Below, piece by piece: positions 12,630 through 14,623 of a DNA stretch of 14,623 nucleotides. Numbering within the stretch: position 1 is the stretch's first letter; each line of letters begins with the position of its first letter. Source of the DNA: Eubacterium sp. CAG:786 (GTDB lineage: Bacteria; Bacillota; Clostridia; Oscillospirales; Ruminococcaceae); contig HF989503.1 of assembly GCA_000432175.1 (NCBI GenBank), forward strand, positions 41,121-55,743, written 5' to 3'. Under the pieces are notes generated by a model. It saw nothing but the letters and a program-made list of their open reading frames with translations. It did not search any database and had not been told where the DNA came from. A program made the translations under genes and the position numbers.

Positions 12630-14623
12630 ATGCTACAAATCCGCAAGAAAATACTTGTCGGTGTGCTGTGCGCAGGCATGGTGCTTTCGGCAAGCCAGAG
12701 CGTTGCATGGTCTGAGAATACAAGCATGACAGCGGAAGCAGGTACTGGTGAGGCCGGCAGCACCGAGGCAACTGAAGAAGCCGAGGGCACCGGTGAGGCA
12801 GAAGGCTCCGACTCCTCCGGCAATGAGGAGGAAAAGGCACCGATCAATGAAGAAGACGTTCTCGCACAGTGCGAGGTTGCCGCTTCCAACGATCAGTTCG
12901 AACTGCTTGTAAACACTGAAACCGGTCTGTTTGCATTCCGCACGACAGACAAACAGCACATCTGGTGGAGCAATCCCTATAATGCAGACGACGACCCCAA
13001 GGCTAACAAATCCAAGAAATCGGACCTGAAGTCTTCCCTGGTCATCAATGCGGTCAAGGTAACTGACACGGATTCTCCTTCCACACCGCTGCGTTCCTTC
13101 GCAGACGGCGATGTTACCGTAACAATGGTCGAGAACGGCTTCCGTGCTGAGTATGAATTCAAGACCGAGGGCATCAAGATCCCCTATTACGTTACACTGG
13201 ACGGCGACCACATCGAGGCGTCCATCGCAGTTGACGAGATCTTTGAGACAGAGCTCGACGACCCCGAGAACATAGTAGAGGGCACGCGTTCCATCGTTGA
13301 TGTGAACCTGCTGCAGGATCTCGGCGCCGCAAGCACTTCCGAGAACGGATACATCATCACACCGGACGGTTCCGGAGCGGTGATCAACTTCAACAACGGC
13401 AAGAGCAACACCAACGCTTACACCCAGAGGATCTACGGCAGGGATCTTGCAAAGAGCCAGGATATGGCTCCTGCCAAGACCGAGCAGGCTTACCTGCCTG
13501 TTATGGGTATCGTAAGAGAGAACAACGCTCTGCTGGAGGTCGTAACTGAGGGCGCAGCCTATGCGACCGCAAACGCGACTGTATCCGGTCAGAAGTCCAC
13601 AAGCTACAACTCCGCATGGTTCAACTTCCAGATGAGAGCGACCGACACCTACTACATGGGTGGAACGAACGCACAGCCGCTGAACGCTTATCAGGAGAAA
13701 AGAATTCCTGAGAACCGCCTGACAGTAAGCTATTATCCTATCATCAAGGATAACGTAAGCTATGTTGACGTTGCAAAGCGCTATCAGCAGTACCTGATCG
13801 AAGAAAAGGGGCTCACCAGGAACGACAAGGAAGAAGCTCCGCTTTACCTCGACGTTTACGGCGGCACCGTCAAGGAGCAATCTATCCTTGGTTTCCCTGT
13901 AAACCTCGAAACAGCAGCTACGACCTACGAGCAGGCCAAGGAGATACTCCAGGAGCTGAACAATAACGGCGTAACGAAGATAATCCTCAGCTATGAGGAC
14001 TTCAACGGCGCCGGCATCACAAGCAGGATCTCCAATTCCGTTGACTATTCCGGCACGCTCGGCGGCAAGAACAAGTTCAAGGAACTCAAGAGCTACTGCG
14101 AAGCGAACGGCATTCTCCTCGCCCCCAGCGTTGACATGATGAACTACGAGCGCAGCGGCAACGGCTACACCAAGACCGGTGCTTCCGCGATAGCAGTTAC
14201 AAAGGCTTACGCGACACAGGGCGTTTACGAACTGGCGTTCGGTACTCCCCACGACACAAGAAACAGCTGGTACATTCTTTCTCCCGCATACTTCCAGAAG
14301 GTTTACGGCGAGGTGATCTCCAGCTATACCAAGGAGGGCATGCAGGCTATTTCCGTTGCAGGTGGTACTTCCATGCTGTACAGCGATTTCACTGCAAACT
14401 CTTCCAGGAACACTTCCCGTCAGCAGGCGATAAACAACCTTATCGCAGGCTATGAGATGATCAACCAGAGCAGCCTCACATTCGTTGCTGGCGCGGCAAA
14501 CGACTACGCTCTGCCGTACGTTGATTACCTCAAGGACGTTCCCCTCTACAGCAGCAACTTCGACGTGTTCGACTACGATATCCCGTTCTATGAGCTGGTT
14601 ATCCACGGTTACGTTCCCTACAC
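12630..14623 (+). CDS. Secreted DUF5696-like, glycosidase-like protein, 3' end cut by window
   Basis: The start is ATG 12630, 5 nt after the weak GGTGGTG; the frame stays open for 664 codons to the window end. The signal peptide is about 1-30 (SVA), with no usable lipobox (the cysteine follows Val-Leu). An acidic Glu/Gly/Ser/Thr-rich linker (about 31-70) follows. Residues about 75-260 look like an all-beta domain (FELLVNTETGLFAFRTTDKQ, split here; then IWWSNP). From about residue 405, YLDVYGG, TTYEQAKEILQEL and GVTKIILSYEDF suggest a TIM-barrel-like fold. Acidic residues at plausible strand ends are E456/D457, D502 and D586. The overall pattern matches what I recall of DUF5696 proteins found beside Yip1 and sugar ABC genes. 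Enzyme activity is not shown; it could be a surface glycan hydrolase or a glycan-binding relative. Confidence 0.82.
   Translation, partial: MLQIRKKILVGVLCAGMVLSASQSVAWSENTSMTAEAGTGEAGSTEATEEAEGTGEAEGSDSSGNEEEKAPINEEDVLAQCEVAASNDQFELLVNTETGLFAFRTTDKQHIWWSNPYNADDDPKANKSKKSDLKSSLVINAVKVTDTDSPSTPLRSFADGDVTVTMVENGFRAEYEFKTEGIKIPYYVTLDGDHIEASIAVDEIFETELDDPENIVEGTRSIVDVNLLQDLGAASTSENGYIITPDGSGAVINFNNGKSNTNAYTQRIYGRDLAKSQDMAPAKTEQAYLPVMGIVRENNALLEVVTEGAAYATANATVSGQKSTSYNSAWFNFQMRATDTYYMGGTNAQPLNAYQEKRIPENRLTVSYYPIIKDNVSYVDVAKRYQQYLIEEKGLTRNDKEEAPLYLDVYGGTVKEQSILGFPVNLETAATTYEQAKEILQELNNNGVTKIILSYEDFNGAGITSRISNSVDYSGTLGGKNKFKELKSYCEANGILLAPSVDMMNYERSGNGYTKTGASAIAVTKAYATQGVYELAFGTPHDTRNSWYILSPAYFQKVYGEVISSYTKEGMQAISVAGGTSMLYSDFTANSSRNTSRQQAINNLIAGYEMINQSSLTFVAGAANDYALPYVDYLKDVPLYSSNFDVFDYDIPFYELVIHGYVPY

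Noticed and set aside
12633..14606. 657-codon open frame on the minus strand
   Set aside because: It is a shadow of the DUF5696-like gene: the strongly biased plus-strand codons rarely use TTA, CTA or TCA in that phase, so antisense stops are missing. It has no ribosome site and a Cys/Val-rich implausible composition.

Overview
The window looks like a chromosomal segment of a Gram-positive, gut- or rumen-type Clostridia, most like Ruminococcus/Oscillospiraceae. The signs are a dockerin-bearing secreted protein, an NPDTG sortase-anchored surface protein with a cohesin-like domain, strong AGGAGG ribosome sites, SPase I signal peptides and strongly biased codons (lysine almost always AAG in the surface genes). 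I cannot name a species. All genes read left to right.

Region A (1-3047) is cellulosome-like. It holds the C-terminal 735 codons of a large secreted protein ending in a type I dockerin, then a 220-residue wall-anchored protein with one cohesin-like domain, a Thr/Val/Ala/Asp repeat linker and a sorting signal. It closes with a textbook intrinsic terminator.

Region B (3048-3528) is a 480-base AT-rich control region. It holds direct repeats, inverted repeats and a consensus promoter (TTGACA, 17 bp, TGATATAAT), followed by a leader of roughly 70 nt with a dyad.

Region C (3529 to the window end) looks like one operon of eight genes. It encodes two LolD/MacB-type ABC ATPases (the second with a C-terminal AbrB/SpoVT-like swapped-hairpin domain), a 987-residue solute-binding protein with two carbohydrate-binding-like N-terminal modules, and two MalF/MalG-type permeases. 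These are followed by a secreted beta-propeller/TPR protein with a C-terminal membrane anchor, a Yip1-family membrane protein, and a secreted DUF5696-like protein cut by the window end.

The set reads as a surface glycan (or other large ligand) capture and import machine that departs from standard sugar importers. The ATPases are not MalK-like (no TOBE domain), the binding protein has no lipobox, and a propeller/TPR membrane protein plus a Yip1 protein travel with it. Non-AUG starts and GC-rich hairpins in the longer gaps suggest per-gene translation tuning. The clearest case is a 12-base inverted repeat at 8185-8253 that can mask the ribosome site of the first permease and begins 2 nt after the upstream stop codon. 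Whether this system has been described I cannot tell without a database search.
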